Source: Posidonia oceanica (lineage: Eukaryota; Streptophyta; Magnoliopsida; Alismatales; Posidoniaceae). Taken from it: DNA of 64,000 nucleotides. Below are positions 11,196-21,530 of this stretch, in pieces. Every line of letters begins with the position of its first letter. The first letter of the stretch is position 1. Under the pieces are notes generated by a model. That model saw only the letters and a list, made by a program, of their open reading frames with translations, did no database searches and was not told the DNA's origin. The position numbers and the translations under genes were made by a program. The stretch covers positions 4,278,001-4,342,000 of the forward strand of contig JAZBRS010000011.1 in the NCBI GenBank assembly GCA_037176725.1, in the 5' to 3' direction.

Positions 11196-11953
11196 GCGGG
11201 ACTCCATCTGTGCGGTACAGAGGCACGCAAAAGGATAGCTTGTCCTTGTCCTTTTGGCATGAGGAAACAAGACAGGCAGGACTCCGTTCGTGCGGTATGA
11301 AGGCACGCAAAAGGATAGCATGTCCTCGTCCTTTCGGTATGAGGAAACAAGACAGGCGGGACTCCGTCTGTGCGGTACGGAGGCACGCAAAAGATAGCTT
11401 GCCCTCGTCCTTTCGACACGAGGAAACAAGGCAAGCGGGACTCCGTCCGTGCAGTACGGAGGCGCGTAAAAGGATAGCTTGTCCTCGTCCTTTCGGCATG
11501 AGGAAACAAGGTAGGCGGGACTCCGTCCGTGTGGTACGGAGGCATGCAAAAGGATAGCTTGTCCTCGTCCTTTCGGCACGAGGAAACAAGGTAGGCGGGA
11601 CTTCATTCATGCAGTATGGAGGCGTGCAAAAGGATAGCCTGTCCTCGTCCTTTCGGCACGAGGAAACAAGGTAGGTGGGACTCCGTCTGTGCGGTACGAA
11701 GGCGCGCAAAACGATAGCTTGTCCTCGTCCTTTTGGCATGAGGAAACAAGGTAGGTGGGAATCCGTCCGTGCGGTACGGAGACACGCAAAAGGATAGCTT
11801 GCCCTCGTCCTTTTGGCACGAGGAAACAAGGTAGGCGGGACTCCGTCCGTGCGGTACGGAGGCGCGCAAAAGGATAGCTTGTCCTTGTCCTTTCGGCACG
11901 AGGAAACATGGCAGGTGAGACTCTGTTCGTGTGGTACGGAGGCGCACAAAAGG
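11196..11953. repeat. 80-bp tandem array, about ten units, two hairpins per unit
   Basis: Ten units of 80 bp (one is 79) follow each other. Each has two inverted repeats: CTCCGT against ACGGAG around a 9-base loop, and CCTCGT against ACGAGG around a 9-base loop. Long minus-strand ORFs arise only because the repeat lacks stops. Confidence 0.9.
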
Positions 11954-11960
11954 TAGGGGT

Positions 11961-12188
11961 TTGCAGGTTCAGGACCTACTGACCAGAGAAAGGCACGATA
12001 TGATGAGTTCCGGACCCATCGACCGTAAAGGGAGAGCAATGATAAGTTTCGGACTTATCGACCGTAAAGGAAAAACAATGATAAGTTTCAGACTTATCGA
12101 TCGGAAAGGAAAAGCAATAATGAGTTTCAGACTTATTGACCGTAAAGGAAAAGCAATGATAAGTTTCGGACTTATCGACCGCAAGAGG
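11961..12188. repeat. 39-bp tandem hairpin array, six units (GATAAGT...ACTTATC)
   Basis: Units carry GATAAGT, about five bases, then ACTTATC, followed by CGACCG and a purine spacer. On the minus (element) strand both hairpin and spacer match the array at the end of element D (63430-64000). Confidence 0.85.
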
Positions 12189-13371
12189 GAAAGGATGATG
12201 GAAACGGGAATACCATAACCCGAGGGTATTGGCAGAGGTCCACAGACAGTCCCATGACAGTTAGGGGTGTCAGCCTGAAGAAAAGATCTGGGTAGCGGGT
12301 GCACTCTGACGCGTTGGGCTGGTGATCAGCAATGGAAATGCCTCGTGGGGCAAAATGCGGCTTCTGCTCTGATAAGGGCATATACGTAATTATGCTAGAC
12401 TATAGGGATGCTGTCGCAATTTACCCAGTTATGGGATACGTTTCTTCTGCTTGGTTGTGTGGTGCACTGAAGGATATATCAGGCTGAGGAAGCTTTGTGA
12501 CATGCCAGCGGCCGTGGGGAGTGTTATCGGGTGCCTTTTGCAATTCGTAGAAAGGCAGAGGCATCAGTGCAAATTTCCCAGTCAAAAAGGCGCATGGCGA
12601 TTCTGCCTGACTTGGGGGGCAACTGATGAGTGCTGAGGTTGGGTCCACATGCCTTGAAAGTAGTCTAAGTGACTTCAACATCAATCTGAGGGGTCCTGAT
12701 ATTTTGGAAAACTACAGGCACTTTTGTGCAATTTTCCCTACTCTACGAAACCTGTTGATTGTCTTTTGGCTACTGCAACATGACTGGGTCCTGTGGGGAC
12801 ATCCTCATGACTTCGGAGAGTTCCGATCAAGCTTCGCCAAAGACTGGAGCGGTTTAAACATTTTTTAGGAAGCTAGGGACCTATTCGTAGTTCTTGTGCT
12901 CTAGGGAAACATTCTGCGATCCGGCTAGTCCTACCACTCGGTTGTGTGCACTGGGGAATTGGCGATGTGGCAAATCATATTGGATGTCGAACGCATCAAG
13001 GACAAGGCCCTGCCATACGCTGTGATCAATTGTGACGCTTCTGTAGAAGCTGAGGACCTATATACAATTTTGCAAAACTACAGGGGCTTTAATGCAATTT
13101 TGTTGCTCTAAGAGATTTCTCAGCGGTACCTCACAATAGAGGGGTTCATGACAGTTTATGCTAAGCAGAGGGGCATTTGCTGACCTGCAGCCAAAGTTGG
13201 GGGTGCTACTGCAAATTTACTGGGTAAATTGCATTTTTGACCCTATTGAGTTTTGCCGGGGATACTGAAGGAATTTTAAACTCGACGGGTCCCACCGGAA
13301 CAACTGCTTGTAATAGTCTTGTGGCATTTCAGTGGTCTCTTCATATTGGCTTCAAGCAAACATTATATTGT
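12189..13371. other. Element A non-coding stretch upstream of the opposite-strand gene
   Basis: No ORF with recognisable features. It may contain the promoter of the plus-strand PMD gene. Confidence 0.4.
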
Positions 13372-13372
13372 A

Positions 13373-13381
13373 ACTTATAAA
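13373..13381 (+). promoter_or_regulatory. Candidate TATA box for the opposite-strand PMD gene
   Basis: CTTATAAAG lies about 285 bp before the inferred first ATG (13661), and the DNA turns GC- and CT-rich downstream like a plant 5' untranslated region. Weak on its own. Confidence 0.3.
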
Positions 13382-14912
13382 GGGCTATTCATTTATTTAG
13401 CACTTAGGCCACATTTTGCAAAGTTTGTTCGTTTGAAAGGGAGGACTCGTGCCCTGGACACTCTTTCTTCTCCACCCTTCTTCCTCATCTTCCCCTGCGA
13501 ACCCAAACGTCGCGCCTCCTCTCTGCGGTCCCGGCGACGGTTCGGCGAGGAGCTAACCGGAGTGCGGTGAGTGCGGGGCGTGCATCAGCTATAGTGTGGC
13601 AACGAAAGGAAGGAGGAGGTTCTGCGGCGGTAGCTCGGGCCATTCTCCGGCGACTCTCACCATGGTAAGCCATTTCCCTCCTCTCCTCTCTCTATATGGT
13701 ATGCATTCCATTCCCCCCGCACCTTTCTGTGTTCCGATGCGGCTCGGGTGTCGATAGTGGGAGCATTACCGGCAGCCAGTGGCACGAGGGCAATGAGGTC
13801 GGCCAGGGAGGTGTCGGTGGTGCTGCTGTGTGTCATTGTCATCACCCATGGAGGTGTTGGCCAGTGGTGAGGTAGTGGGGTGTCGGCCGGTGGTGAGGCA
13901 GTGGGGTGTCGACAGTTCTCTCCCTCCCTCCTTTTTGATTCATATTTTGTGATGCTTGTATGCTTTTTCCTTGGAATGCCATCATTTGTCTCTGCCTTCT
14001 TTTTTTATTTTTGATTTTTGACTTTGTGAGATTATCTGCAATATTTGTACTTCTTCCTCTTTCTTGTTTTGCTTGCCATGCCCGTACTCTGTATATCTAC
14101 CGTAATGCCTGTTATGCACAGTAATGAGAGATTTGCATGAGACTCTGTGTTTGCTGTGTGATTTAGCAATAAGGATGATGTATTGCTTGTTTGAGCATAT
14201 TTAAACAACTCAAGACCAATTAGGCTCAGTTAGCAGTTTATCCTGATCTTGGATTTTTCCCAGCCTTTGCATTTGTATGTCCTGAAATGCTGCTTGTTTC
14301 AGTGTGTGTATATGCCATGACTGTGCCTGTTCTGCATTTTCCGTTAATAGGCATGCCTGCTTGTGCAATTGTTATGCTGCTTCTGTGCATGTTGACTGTG
14401 CTTACGGTTATCGAGTTTTCTTTGAATTGTCTCTGATCTGCTAATCATTTACATGGAAGTCCGTATGATTCTGCTTGTTTTCCTTTGCTATCTGTAGAAC
14501 CATGTATATTGGCTTGGATTAAAACCATAATACACACTGAATTCTAGTTTCTGGCTTGCAGTCTGGCTTGGAGCATGCTAGTATGAGCAAGGGAGCCTCA
14601 GGTTCGAGGCCTCGGGGTCGGAGAACCTCGAGATCTTGGGCGTCCAGGGGAGCCTCTGGCTCAGGTGGCACGCGGGAGCGCTCAGCTAGCTCTGTACCCG
14701 TTGTCCCCAGAGAGGTACACTCGACTTCCGTCTTTGCTGTTTTGATTTCTGCTTTTGCTTCTGTTTCTATTTCTGTTTCTAGAGCCAAGGACTAAACTGT
14801 GCATCAACTCCTGGCAGGAAGCTGGGAATTATGTGTTGCATCAAATGATTTCTCTAGAGGGGGGATGAATAGAGATTATCTTATTAATTCGCTACTATTT
14901 CCGATTTTAATT

Positions 14913-17909
14913 TGTAGACACCCCATTTTGACAGGCTTTAAGTCGACAGATTTCACTTGGAGGAACGAGCTCGGAAGCGGTGGAATCAAACTCTCCACTC
15001 GAACTCAAAACTAGCCTTCTCACTAAAACTAGCCCAAAACCCCATCAAAACCCCATCCAAACCCAGAACTGACCCAAAACCCCATCCGAAACCTAAAACC
15101 CACCTAAACCTTACCTGAACCATACCCAAGCCAATCCTAAGCCTTAACCCAAGCCCTAACCTAAGCCAAAATCCCAAAAATAACCTTGAAACACCTCTGG
15201 GACGTTGGGCGCTGGGTCTGACGCTGCCTGTGCTAGCGTTTTACGTAGGACATAGCTTCAGCGAGCGTCCAATGTATCGGGACAGCCAGCGCCCTTTGGC
15301 CGCCCTCCGCCGCTCCCAGAGCCGCCCTCCGCCCGCTCTTGCCACCGCACGACCTCACGTCCACTCCCTACTTACTACTCCACTCCCTCCAAACGCTAGA
15401 AACAACCCACACTTACTACCCGTCCTCTCCGACCTGCCACCTTGCGACTTTGCCGGCCACTTGCCCCTCACAACCCTTCTCCACTGCCTCGCCGACCTGA
15501 CACCTGCAAACCTGACAGCACTAACTCCCTGCCACCCTTCCCTACACCACCTGACAACCCTCTCCCTTCTCCACTTACTCCTCGACATCCCTTCTTCCTC
15601 CATAGAGTCGGTGGGAGAACCCAACACACGGTTGAGAGAACCGAAGAACCCAACTCCTCTTGATTTTCTCTCCACCACTCTAGAACTCACCAGAGAGCCT
15701 AAGAGAACCCCTAGCATTCTAGAGCCCTCCTCCTCATGTGAGAGAATCCCACCGCAGCCTTCCAACCTCCGAGCTCGCCGCAGTCCGTCCTCCTCACCGG
15801 CTGGCCGCACACAACTCCTCCGGGCCACATACAGGTAGCTTTCTCTTCCTCGGTGCATCCCTCTCCTCCTTCCTCATCGCAGCAACGCTTCACAGCCAAG
15901 CTTCATGGCTTTCCGGCCTCTCAGATGGCCGAAAACGCCATGAGCGCTGGCGGCAAGAAGGAGGAGGTGGGTGGAACAATCCATGCACCCATTTTTGGCT
16001 TTGAATGCATGTCCATGTTCGTTATTGCATGCTTAGGCTCACTAGCTATTTAGTTTTCTATTTTAGATCGATTTGAGCATCGATTCTTACTAGGAAGTTT
16101 CCCGATTCATTAGATGCACGAGCTGGTGCCTCTAACGTTGGACACGCCCTGTGGCAGCATCCAACACCCCTGCTATCTTTAGTTAGTTTATTTCTTTGCT
16201 GCTGTGGTTTGAATGCTGCCCTATATGCTTTGATATCTTGCATGCTTTCCCTTATGCATCTAGATGCCGTGTTAGGAATCATGTATCGATTTTTGGCTTG
16301 GTTTCCTTCTCCATATTTTTAAATAGTCTGCTTGGGTGTTGGACGCTGGTTGCTTCAGCATTTTATGTAGGACGTACGTCCTCTCAGTGTTTTACACCCC
16401 AGTGTGTTATTTTGCATCTTAGCATCTTATAATCGCTTTTATTTGAGATGTTTATCTTCTCCATGTGTGCATGTTGATATCTGGACCTTCCTTCAGTTAT
16501 TTGCAGGTTTATATAATGTCTTTTTATCAGTTTGCATGCAAAGTTTTATGTCTCTGCCTTCTCTGTGTTGGACGCTGAGTTTTCCAGCATTTTATGTAAA
16601 ACACTAGGTACTCAAGCGTTTAACAACCTACTTTGGTTTGAACCGGTTTTATGCCTGTGTCTTGTTCTTTAAATCTTTTTGGCTTCTCATCTTGATTGTC
16701 TAGCATGATCTGCATGTCTCCTGTTGTCATATTGCATTTGCATCATATTTAAACATTTAACATGCATGCATATCTTTCAAAATCCAGGTTCAGGTGTTGG
16801 ACGCTGGTGATTCCAGCTTCCAACGTTAGACGTTGGTCATCCCAGCGTTTAACATTCTCTGCTTGTTTAAAACAGTTTTGTCGCTTGCATTCGACTTCCG
16901 GGTTGTTGCTTTGATCTTTTAGCATGGTTTATCTGCCCATAGCTTTTACATAGCATTAAAATCCCTGTTTTCCAAATGAGCATGTTTTTCTGCAAGTTTC
17001 CTGTCCTCTGTGTTGGACGCTGGTTGCTCCAGCGTCTAACATAGGACGCTGGGTATTCCAGCGTCCAGCACTTTACAACTTGCTGCACTTGGTTTGTTAG
17101 CGCCGATTTTGTTTCAGATGTCGTTTTCCGCACTTTGTCGCTTCCAATACATGCCTTAGCACCCATGCATGTTGCTGGATCCTTGTTTCTTATTTTACAC
17201 CTTGCATCGCCTGTTTTCCCGTGGTTTCACGCCTCAAATTTGTTTTCTGTCGCATGTCGCTATTCGCATTGCATGGTTTTATTCGCCATTTTGATTTCTC
17301 GCCTGCATTGCATTTAGGGCAGTGATGCTTACTGTCTGGAGTTCTTATGAACCAGGACACACCTAGTTCAGAACACTGGCAGCGCTGCTGAGCACATAGA
17401 CCGCACGTTTAATTTCCATCACGCATCTTAGCATCTTGAGCATGTAATTAAGCATTCATAGCATGGCATAGCATCCCTCGCTCCTCGAGCATACAGTTAA
17501 TGGCAAGCATTGCCGACATTCCTGCATATGTGAGTGAGAAGCCTAGAAAGCCTAATTTTGGGCGTATCGAGGGTGCCTAACACCTTCCCCATGCGTAACA
17601 GGAGTCCTTACTCTCTCTCTTGGCCCGCAATGACCATTATGCCCTTATCCTAGGCACGAGTCATTCATTTTGCATAGTACTGCACCCATTTGCATGTTTT
17701 CATGCTTTTCCCTGATTTTCCTCGTCTTTCGATTTAATAGACTAGGTGGCGACTTCAAATTTGCTTTATCTTTGTTTTTCCGTCCTTTTCCGGTGTTTTC
17801 GAGTCGAGTATCCTTCCTCAGATCCACCTACTATCAGTGGCCTATCATCGATCGGTGCACGTGAGCTTTGGCAGTGTGCATGGACGTGCCGATTTTCAAG
17901 GTTACTACA
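14913..17909 (+). mobile_element. Element B: solo LTR of a Tat/Ogre-type element
   Basis: It begins TGTAGACACCCC and ends TTACTACA and is 2997 bp. Target duplication TAATT is exact at 14908-14912 and 17910-17914. The shared Tat LTR block lies at 17572-17590. No interior or second LTR is present, so the interior was lost by LTR-LTR recombination. ORFs inside (for example near 15230-15840) are composition artefacts. Confidence 0.95.
15196..17072. repeat. Six dispersed hairpin clusters (GTTGGACGCTGG / CCAGCGTCCAAC) in B
   Basis: Near 15196, 16128, 16335, 16567, 16796 and 17011 the word GTTGGACGCTGG or a variant is followed within 5-20 bases by its reverse complement type. The last cluster holds two hairpins in a row. 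Confidence 0.8.
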
Positions 17910-18378
17910 TAATTATTATCAATTTAATCTTAAGTTGATCCACAAAATAAAAGGCATACACAGAAAGAGGAAGAGAGTTAATGAATAATCAAGACAACAA
18001 TTTATAGTGGTTCGGCCAAATCTAGGCCTAGTCCACTCTCTCAAGATCACCTTGAGGTTTCCTTAATCTTTAAACCAAAGATCACTTACTTGTTTGTTGA
18101 AAGCTCCCTTCAACAAATCCTTGCAACGTCCCGTTGCCTCTTCTCCAACCCGGAGAAGAAAATCCTTGATGAATTTGCGTTGATAGTTGTACATAGACTC
18201 TTTTGCCAAGCAACAATATCCTCCTTTAGTATATTCTCTTCAGAGAAGTAGAGATTCGGCACTTTTGCTAGAGGAAGTGTGGATAGCTCTTGAAGATGGA
18301 ATTGAAGTACTTTGAACTAGAAAATGACCTTAGTAATGTAGAGTATGCAAGGTGTGCTCTTAGAGGTCCAATAGGGGT

Positions 18379-18390
18379 CCTATTTATAGG
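18379..18390 (-). promoter_or_regulatory. Likely TATA box of S2 3' LTR
   Basis: Minus-strand CCTATAAATAGG, identical in the other LTR. Confidence 0.55.
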
Positions 18391-19017
18391 AAAAAACCAA
18401 GTGTGGAGTATCTCTAACGACTAGAATAATTTCTCCAACGTTCTAAAACGGCTAGTTGAACGGAACGCCATAATAATCCGGAATGCTGTTTGACCAAGAA
18501 GATTTTCCAACTCACGATCAAAATGGAACGCCGTTCTGAATTGGAGTGCCATTCCGTATCAGAGTGCTGATCTACATCGGGGTGCCATTTTGATGTTTTC
18601 TTTTCAACCCATTTCCAAACCCTTGCGGCCCATTTACTGTAGAGCCCATATCATAATGAAATGCCATTTGATAACGATGCTCCGTTTCTGGAGTCTGATG
18701 CACATGCTATTTATATTCTTATTTTCTATACAATTGATCTATCTCATAAGATCATGTTGATACTTTACAACCTTTTACACTATATCATAAGTAAATTACA
18801 ACATTTAATTGCAGATTGTATAAACATTGATTTTCTATTCTTCATCAGATATTTCAGTATTCTTGGATGCTTTGAATACGATGAAAATCACATTGTTCTT
18901 CCTTTTGCATCATATATCAAATCATGCTATATTTTTCTCAAATAATTATGTCAAGCATATAAAATCACATCATATATATCATCAGAATAAAATATACATT
19001 TGGAGTATTTTCCAACA

Positions 19018-19035
19018 TTTCCTCCTTTTTGATGA
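19018..19035 (-). other. S2 polypurine tract
   Basis: Minus-strand AAAAAGGAGGAAA directly abuts the 3' LTR. A second, more Sirevirus-like tract (AAAAAAGGGGGAGAA on the minus strand) lies at about 19247-19261. Confidence 0.7.
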
Positions 19036-19924
19036 TGACAAAAATTATAACTTATATGCCCCCTATCAATATACATATTGAAATATCAATATCAAGTTTG
19101 AATATGTCAAAGATACCAAGAATAAAATATATCATGTATAGCTCCCCCTATTTTTCATAGCATGTGCATAGTTTAAAATTAAATTTTGCCATGTATGTCC
19201 TTAATTCTTAATTTATCTCATATATTTCATAGCATTTCATTAATTCTCCCCCTTTTTTGTCATAAACAAAAATAGCATACTATAATTATCAAAATCAATT
19301 GATTTCAAAAATGATCATATGAACGTCAATATGCCAACATCATTCACTCAAAGTGCCTCAATATTTCATAGTTTAAAAGTGATTTCATAGCAACTCACTA
19401 TTGATTTTATCAAAGATCATTGTTAAAGATCGCCATGAGTTTATCAAAGTGGACTAAAAGATCATAGTTATAGATCCAAATTTTAGAATATAGTCAGAAA
19501 TATGCTAAACTCATAAATGATACCAAAGATATATTAAATCATGATTACTATAGGTACCAAATGTGATACACCATATCATATCATGTAATATGTCATATAT
19601 GCCAACCATGTCATATATAAAGATACCAAATGTAATATAATTGTTGAAATTCTAATAATTTTCATGAAAACAATCATATCATACATATTAGCCAGATTAT
19701 TTCAGTAATGAAGCAAAATCATGTATGAGATCATCCAAGACATTCATTCTTGGCAAAATATCATATATATCTAATTTCATATGCTATATGATTCAGCCAC
19801 AAATATCCTTATCCAAAACCACAAATTTCAAAGGATTAAATGAAAACATCATTCATTCATTGTATTAAATCTAGAGTCAAGTTACAAGATCAAAAATAAA
19901 ATTACAATATTCGTACAACATAAT
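19036..19924 (-). other. S2 3' non-coding region, AT-rich
   Basis: Between the extra ORF and the polypurine tract; rich in 'catatcatat' phrases, with no coding signal. Confidence 0.6.
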
Positions 19925-21069
19925 TCAAGGATTGGAAGGAAGTCTATCTCGGAGATAGCCCGTCATATTAGTAAATCCTTGATTTATTTGTCTCTCTAGC
20001 TCAGCTGATCTGCAAGAGGACTCTATGTGATATTCATCCACCTTTGTAGTTAAGGAATCAATTTGTTTTTGAAGTGAATCAAATTGTTCCTTTGTGATTC
20101 TTTCCTCATCAGAATCCTCAGAGCTGGATTCCTCAGGAGCAGGGGCTTGGGAAGAGGAGGGACGAGCACTCTTAAGTGCCTTGGCACGTTCAAAAGCTTG
20201 TTCCATCTTCTCAACAACAGAGGCTCCTAGAGGTTTGGCTTTTACAACTAGATCCGGTTGATTGGCTAATGGGACCCTATAATGTTCAAAGAGGTAGGTT
20301 AAACAGGGTCCATAAAATAGCTTAGTCTTGATATGGGTCATATTATGGATCAAGACTTTCTCTCAATTAACCGGAATTTTATTTGTGATAGCATACATTG
20401 CTTTACAACAAAAGCATACGCTGCTTTACAACAAAGTTCACTAAGTTCATCATGGTGACCTTTTTTCTGAACAATGTTGGCAACTAATATGTAAGCTATA
20501 AGCCTAGACTGTTTATTCAATTGGTTAAGTCTATTTGGCTTAAAAGCGCTTCTTTTGTTTAAAGAAATGGATTTATTTACATCCTAATAATTCCATCCTA
20601 ATTCTTCAAAAGTCAATGAAATTTCTATGCTAGTGGATGGGATTTTTAGGAGTTGGCCAATTAAAACATCATCAAAAGGAATTTCTACTCCTAAAACATA
20701 AGATTCACAAGTATATTCAGAAGATGAGAGATTAGCATAAAAATGGGAGACTAAATGAGGATAGTATTTTTTATCTCCTATACTAGCTAGGAACGGAACA
20801 AGATTTTGAGCAGAAAAGATGGGTTCTATGGATTGTAGCTCATAGAATAGTGCCCTTCGACCCGTGAGTACTTCCCGATTGGCGAAGCGGTCATGATGGG
20901 TATTGACGGCCTCTTCGTCAACAAAGTTGAAGAACTGGTTGGGATCCTCGTCAAAGGAAGAGGATGCGGCGGCTGGAGCTTGTTTTCGTTTGGGGCGAGA
21001 TGTTGACATCTTCTTGGGCGGCATTTGAGCTTGGAGAGGAGAAGGAGGTCGGATCTGGAGAGATCTCAA
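19925..21069 (-). pseudogene. S2 extra ORF downstream of RNase H, putative plant transposon protein domain type
   Basis: On the minus strand the first 162 codons (21069-20584) begin basic and Ser/Pro-rich (SRPKRKQAPAAASSS) and continue with RFANREVL, LVSHFYANLSSSEY and VLGVEIPFDDVLIGQLLKIP. This pattern, with FYANL and a later 'G-x-x-[IV]-x-F' segment, matches the family called putative plant transposon protein (PF20167 type). After stops and a frameshift around 20584-20350 the pattern goes on with KLFYGPCLTYLFEHYRVPLAN and a coiled-coil tail ending RDRLPSNP at 19925. Intact length would be about 380 residues. Its function is unknown; it occupies the place where some Sireviruses carry an env-like ORF. 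No signal peptide or membrane segment is seen, so it is not env-like here. Confidence 0.55.
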
Positions 21070-21179
21070 GCAATGTGATGCTCTTGTGAGGAGATTTGAG
21101 GTTGGTGGCTCAAGGGAAGAGAGGTTAGGATAAAAAGAAATGAGACATTATGTTGAAATCCCTAATATATAACCCAGTT

Positions 21180-21440
21180 TTCAACAAAAATGGAATGCTG
21201 TTTTTGAACGGAGTTCCATTTTATATATTAAAACAATTCGAAAGGCATAGGAACGGAACATCGAAAGACACTGGCACTCCGTGTTAGGGAATTTCGGGGC
21301 TCTGTTTTTCACTGGTGCTCCATGTCAGGAAATTTCGGCGCTCCATTTTTCAATGGTGCTCTAGGTCAGGGATTTTTGGCGCTCCATTTTTAAACGGCAC
21401 TCTGGGTCAGGGATTTTCGGAGCTCCGAAAGTCACCAGAG
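21180..21440. repeat. Hairpin-word cluster inside S2, same word as its LTRs
   Basis: About six pairs of words of the types GGAATGCTGTT, GAACGGAGTTCC, TGGCACTCC and TCGGCGCTCC are arranged every 40-45 bp. The S2 LTRs have the same kind of word at 26817-27050 (for example GGAACGCCGTTC and GGAGTGCCATTCC). Confidence 0.65.
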
Positions 21441-21530
21441 TTCCGAAAAAATTTCCAGAAAAAAATCCTTAAAAATAAAATGATATTTTGCCATTTTTCA
21501 GTGTTCCGTTTCAGAGTTTTGAGCCATATT

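Larger units (their letters stand above)
14834..19017 (-). repeat. S2 3' LTR, interrupted by solo LTR B
   Basis: The LTR is 14834-14912 plus 17910-19017 (the duplication TAATT is counted once). On the minus strand it begins TGTTGGAAAATACTC. A TATA-like CCTATAAATAGG (minus) lies at 18379-18390. The segment of about 700 bp from 17915 to about 18625 is identical to the 5' LTR by hand alignment; the rest is not. Confidence 0.9.

Noticed and set aside
11099..12039. Minus-strand ORFs up to 289 codons with repeating SRLPCFLVPKGRGQA-type peptides
   Set aside because: They read the 80-bp hairpin array; changes do not favour synonymous positions and no domain is present.
15230..15899. A 202-codon Pro/Leu-rich ORF and its shadow
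   Set aside because: Lies inside solo LTR B with exact target duplications; compositional artefact of a C-rich segment.
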